From Bacillus cereus (GTDB lineage Bacteria > Bacillota > Bacilli > Bacillales > Bacillaceae_G): a stretch of 64,000 nucleotides of DNA. Under the pieces are notes generated by a model that ran no database searches, had not been told where the DNA came from, and saw only the letters and a program-made list of their open reading frames with translations. The stretch is taken from assembly GCF_025917685.1 (NCBI RefSeq), contig NZ_CP089518.1:993001-1057000 (forward strand), in the 5' to 3' direction. A program made the translations under genes and the position numbers. Positions 61,456-64,000 of the stretch are shown here, piece by piece; position 1 is the stretch's first letter; every line of letters begins with the position of its first letter.

Positions 61456-62391
61456 ATGAAAAAGAAAATTGGTTTGCTTGTAATGGCATACGGAACGCCA
61501 TATAAAGAAGAAGATATTGAACGTTACTATACACATATTCGCAGAGGAAGAAAGCCAAGTCCTGAAATGCTAGAAGATTTAACAGAGCGTTACCGTGCAA
61601 TTGGTGGTATTTCTCCTTTAGCTACTATTACATTAGAGCAAGCTAAAAAGTTAGAGACGCGTTTAAATGAAGTGCAAGATGAAGTAGAGTACCACATGTA
61701 TCTTGGCTTAAAACATATCGAACCGTTCATTGAAGATGCAGTACAAGCTATGCATAAAGATGGAATAGAAGATGCAATTGCACTCGTTCTTGCCCCTCAT
61801 TATTCTACTTTTAGTGTGAAGTCGTATGTAGGACGAGCGCAAGAAGAAGCAGAAAAACTTGGAAACTTAACAATTCACGGCATCGATAGCTGGTATAAAG
61901 AACCGAAATTTATTCAGTATTGGGTCGATGCAGTGAAAGGTATATATAACGGTATGCCAGAAGCAGAACGTGAAAAAGCTGTGTTAATCGTATCTGCACA
62001 TAGCTTACCAGAAAAAATCATCGCACTGGGCGATCCGTATCCAGATCAACTAAATGAAACAGCGGACTATATTGCAAGAGGTGCTGAAGTAGCAAACTAT
62101 GCAGTTGGCTGGCAAAGTGCCGGAAATACGCCAGATCCTTGGATTGGTCCAGATGTACAAGATTTAACGAGAGAACTAAATGAAAAGTACGGCTATACTT
62201 CATTCGTATATGCACCAGTTGGATTTGTTGCGGAACATTTAGAAGTTTTATATGACAATGACTTTGAGTGTAAAGTTGTAACGGATGAAATTGGGGCAAA
62301 ATATTATCGTCCAGAAATGCCAAACGCATCGGACGCATTTATTGACTGTTTAGCAGATGTTGTAGTAAAGAAAAAAGAATCTGTAATGTAA
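61456..62391 (+). CDS. hemH: Ferrochelatase HemH (coproporphyrin III ferrochelatase)
   Basis: A 311-residue chelatase that inserts ferrous iron into the porphyrin ring. The metal-facing histidine is in [17 protein letters not shown], and the conserved C-terminal glutamate in [13 protein letters not shown]. In Firmicutes the enzyme acts on coproporphyrin III (also called CpfC). AAGGAGATTGGCTGT precedes the ATG. It sits 14 nt after hemE. The B. cereus group has a second hemH elsewhere. Confidence 0.93.
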   Translation: MKKKIGLLVMAYGTPYKEEDIERYYTHIRRGRKPSPEMLEDLTERYRAIGGISPLATITLEQAKKLETRLNEVQDEVEYHMYLGLKHIEPFIEDAVQAMHKDGIEDAIALVLAPHYSTFSVKSYVGRAQEEAEKLGNLTIHGIDSWYKEPKFIQYWVDAVKGIYNGMPEAEREKAVLIVSAHSLPEKIIALGDPYPDQLNETADYIARGAEVANYAVGWQSAGNTPDPWIGPDVQDLTRELNEKYGYTSFVYAPVGFVAEHLEVLYDNDFECKVVTDEIGAKYYRPEMPNASDAFIDCLADVVVKKKESVM

Positions 62392-62410
62392 GTAGAAAGG
62401 GGGAGCTTAC

Positions 62411-63832
62411 TTGAGGAAAAAAGTTGTGATCATCGGCGGTGGCATCACAGGATTAACAACAATGTATAACTTACAAAAAGAAATTCGCGAAAAAAACTTG
62501 CCGATAGATACATTGCTTATAGAAGCGTCTGGTAAACTTGGCGGGAAAATTCAAACCGTTCAAAAAGATGGATTTACAATTGAACGTGGTCCTGATTCTT
62601 TCTTAGCAAGAAAAGAGAGTGCAGCTAAATTAGTGAAAGAATTAGGACTTGGCGATGAACTTGTAAATAATAAGGCAGGTCAATCATTTATCCTTGTAAA
62701 TAATCGGTTACATAAAATGCCGAGCGGATCAATGATGGGAATTCCAACGCAAATTACGCCGTTTCTATTTTCCGGATTGTTCTCCCCAATTGGTAAATTA
62801 AGAGCTGGTTTTGACTTATTAATGCCAAGGTCAAAACCAGTTTCTGACCAATCACTCGGGCAGTTTTTCAGACATCGCCTCGGGAATGAAGTCGTTGAAA
62901 ATTTAATTGAGCCATTATTATCTGGTATTTATGCAGGGGATATTGATGAAATGAGTTTAATGTCAACATTCCCTCAAATTTATCAAATCGAACAGGAGCA
63001 CCGTAGTATTTCACTCGGTATGCGTGCGCTCGCTCCGAAGCAAGAGAAGGCCGAAGTGAAAAAAGGAATCTTTAAAACTGTGAAAACCGGTTTAGAATCT
63101 ATAGTAGAATCTCTTGAAGTGAAGATTCTTAATGATATGGTAATAAAAGGAACGCGTATTGAGAAAGTTGCAAAACTTGGTGATGGCTATACGATTGCTC
63201 TTAGTAACGGAAAAGAACTAGAAGCAGATGCGATTGTAGTCGCAGCGCCGCATAAAGTGTTACCATCTATGTTTGCGCAATATAAACAGTTTCGTTTCTT
63301 CCGTAACATTCCATCTACATCCGTTGCGAATGTGGCACTTGCTTTCCCGAAGTCTGCCATTCAGCGCGATATTGATGGTACTGGATTTGTCGTATCAAGA
63401 AATAGTGATTACACGATTACGGCGTGTACGTGGACACATAAAAAATGGCCACATACAACGCCAGAAGGAAAAGTACTCCTTCGCTGTTACGTCGGACGTC
63501 CAGGTGATGAAGCGATTGTCGAACAAACGGACGAAGAAATTGTGCAGCTTGTATTAGAGGATTTACAAAAGACAATGGATATTACAGAGGATCCAGAGTT
63601 TACAATTGTAAGCCGCTGGAAAGAAGCGATGCCTCAATATACAGTAGGCCATAAAGAACGAATGAAGAAGCTCACAACATTTATGGAAAGTGAGTTGCCA
63701 GGTGTGTATTTGGCAGGTAGTTCTTACGCTGGTTCTGGTCTTCCGGACTGTATTGAACAAGGTGAGAGAGCTGCAAAGTGTGTGCTAACTCATTTAGAGA
63801 AAGTAATGGAAACGGAATTAGTCGCAAATTAA
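62411..63832 (+). CDS. hemY: Coproporphyrinogen III oxidase HemY (CgoX)
   Basis: A 473-residue FAD-dependent oxidase. The dinucleotide motif is VIIGGGITGLTTMYNLQKEI at residues 6-25, followed by LGGKIQTVQKDGFTIERGPD. The C-terminal block is YLAGSSYAGSGLPDCIEQGE. In Gram-positive bacteria it oxidises coproporphyrinogen III to coproporphyrin III, just before HemH acts. The start is TTG behind AAAGGGGGAGC. It is last in the operon, followed by a strong terminator. Confidence 0.92.
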   Translation: MRKKVVIIGGGITGLTTMYNLQKEIREKNLPIDTLLIEASGKLGGKIQTVQKDGFTIERGPDSFLARKESAAKLVKELGLGDELVNNKAGQSFILVNNRLHKMPSGSMMGIPTQITPFLFSGLFSPIGKLRAGFDLLMPRSKPVSDQSLGQFFRHRLGNEVVENLIEPLLSGIYAGDIDEMSLMSTFPQIYQIEQEHRSISLGMRALAPKQEKAEVKKGIFKTVKTGLESIVESLEVKILNDMVIKGTRIEKVAKLGDGYTIALSNGKELEADAIVVAAPHKVLPSMFAQYKQFRFFRNIPSTSVANVALAFPKSAIQRDIDGTGFVVSRNSDYTITACTWTHKKWPHTTPEGKVLLRCYVGRPGDEAIVEQTDEEIVQLVLEDLQKTMDITEDPEFTIVSRWKEAMPQYTVGHKERMKKLTTFMESELPGVYLAGSSYAGSGLPDCIEQGERAAKCVLTHLEKVMETELVAN

Positions 63833-63840
63833 AATATTTC

Positions 63841-63881
63841 AAACAAACCGCCTTCAATTATATTGAAGGCGGTTTGTTTAT
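63841..63881 (+). terminator. Terminator of the hem operon
   Basis: AAACAAACCGCCTTCAA pairs with TTGAAGGCGGTTTGTTT around TTATA, followed by ATTGG. Confidence 0.85.
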
Positions 63882-64000
63882 TGGATAAAATACCTGTTAG
63901 TTAATAAACCTATATAAGTTATTTTGTGTTATAGTTTGAAAACTTGTAAATTAAATAAATTTTGTGTAAAACTTGTCGGAATATAGTTCTATATAACGAA

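Overview
The window is low-GC Firmicute chromosome whose genes and gene order point to the Bacillus cereus group (B. cereus, B. thuringiensis, B. anthracis and relatives). The protein-level matches are to B. subtilis genes (yhaO-yhaN-yhaM, yhaL, prsA, hpr, yhaH, hit, ecsABC, glpPFKD, hmoB-pbpF-hemEHY). The interspersed repeats, including one ~156 bp element that fits the description of bcr1, are typical of the B. cereus group. No tRNA, rRNA, CRISPR array, prophage or transposase gene was found.

Layout. 1-5.9 kb: nuclease/ATPase block yhaO-yhaN-yhaM. 5.9-14.5 kb: small or accessory genes (ring-cleaving dioxygenase under an MhqR-like operator, DUF2199 protein, alpha/beta hydrolase with a palindrome over its -10, yhaL, DUF2935 protein, an odd two-gene micro-operon, an oxalate-decarboxylase-like bicupin, a frameshifted XRE regulator) with decayed gene fragments between them. 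14.5-19.5 kb: glycerol regulon, with antiterminator glpP followed by glpFK and glpD, each behind a leader terminator that shares a sequence block; a cre site overlaps the glpF promoter. 19.5-25 kb: small membrane proteins (one pair tandemly duplicated), a lipoprotein, a secreted 5'-nucleotidase and decayed DNA. 25-27.3 kb: operon of ECF sigma factor, PadR-like regulator and FtsW-like protein. 27.4-37.9 kb: helD, a candidate small RNA, prsA, yhaI-like gene, hpr, yhaH, hit and ecsABC.

38-45.6 kb: DUF1657 protein, then an apparent polyamine/amine catabolic operon (APC permease, amidohydrolase, carbon-nitrogen hydrolase) and lutABC for lactate oxidation. 45.7-57.3 kb: YjcZ-like peptide, self-regulated TetR operon, two copies of a ydbS-ydbT-like PH-domain operon flanking a MacB/YknXYZ-type efflux operon, and a CPCC gene broken by the bcr1-like element. 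57.4-63.9 kb: heme block with hmoB (heme degradation), pbpF, and hemE-hemH-hemY (late heme synthesis, coproporphyrin branch).

Most of the window is ordinary core chromosome. The more unusual points are the insertion in the CPCC gene, the micro-operon with an in-frame stop, the sRNA-like transcription unit between helD and prsA, the variant active-site lid in the bicupin, the ECF-PadR-FtsW operon, and several dispersed intergenic repeat families.
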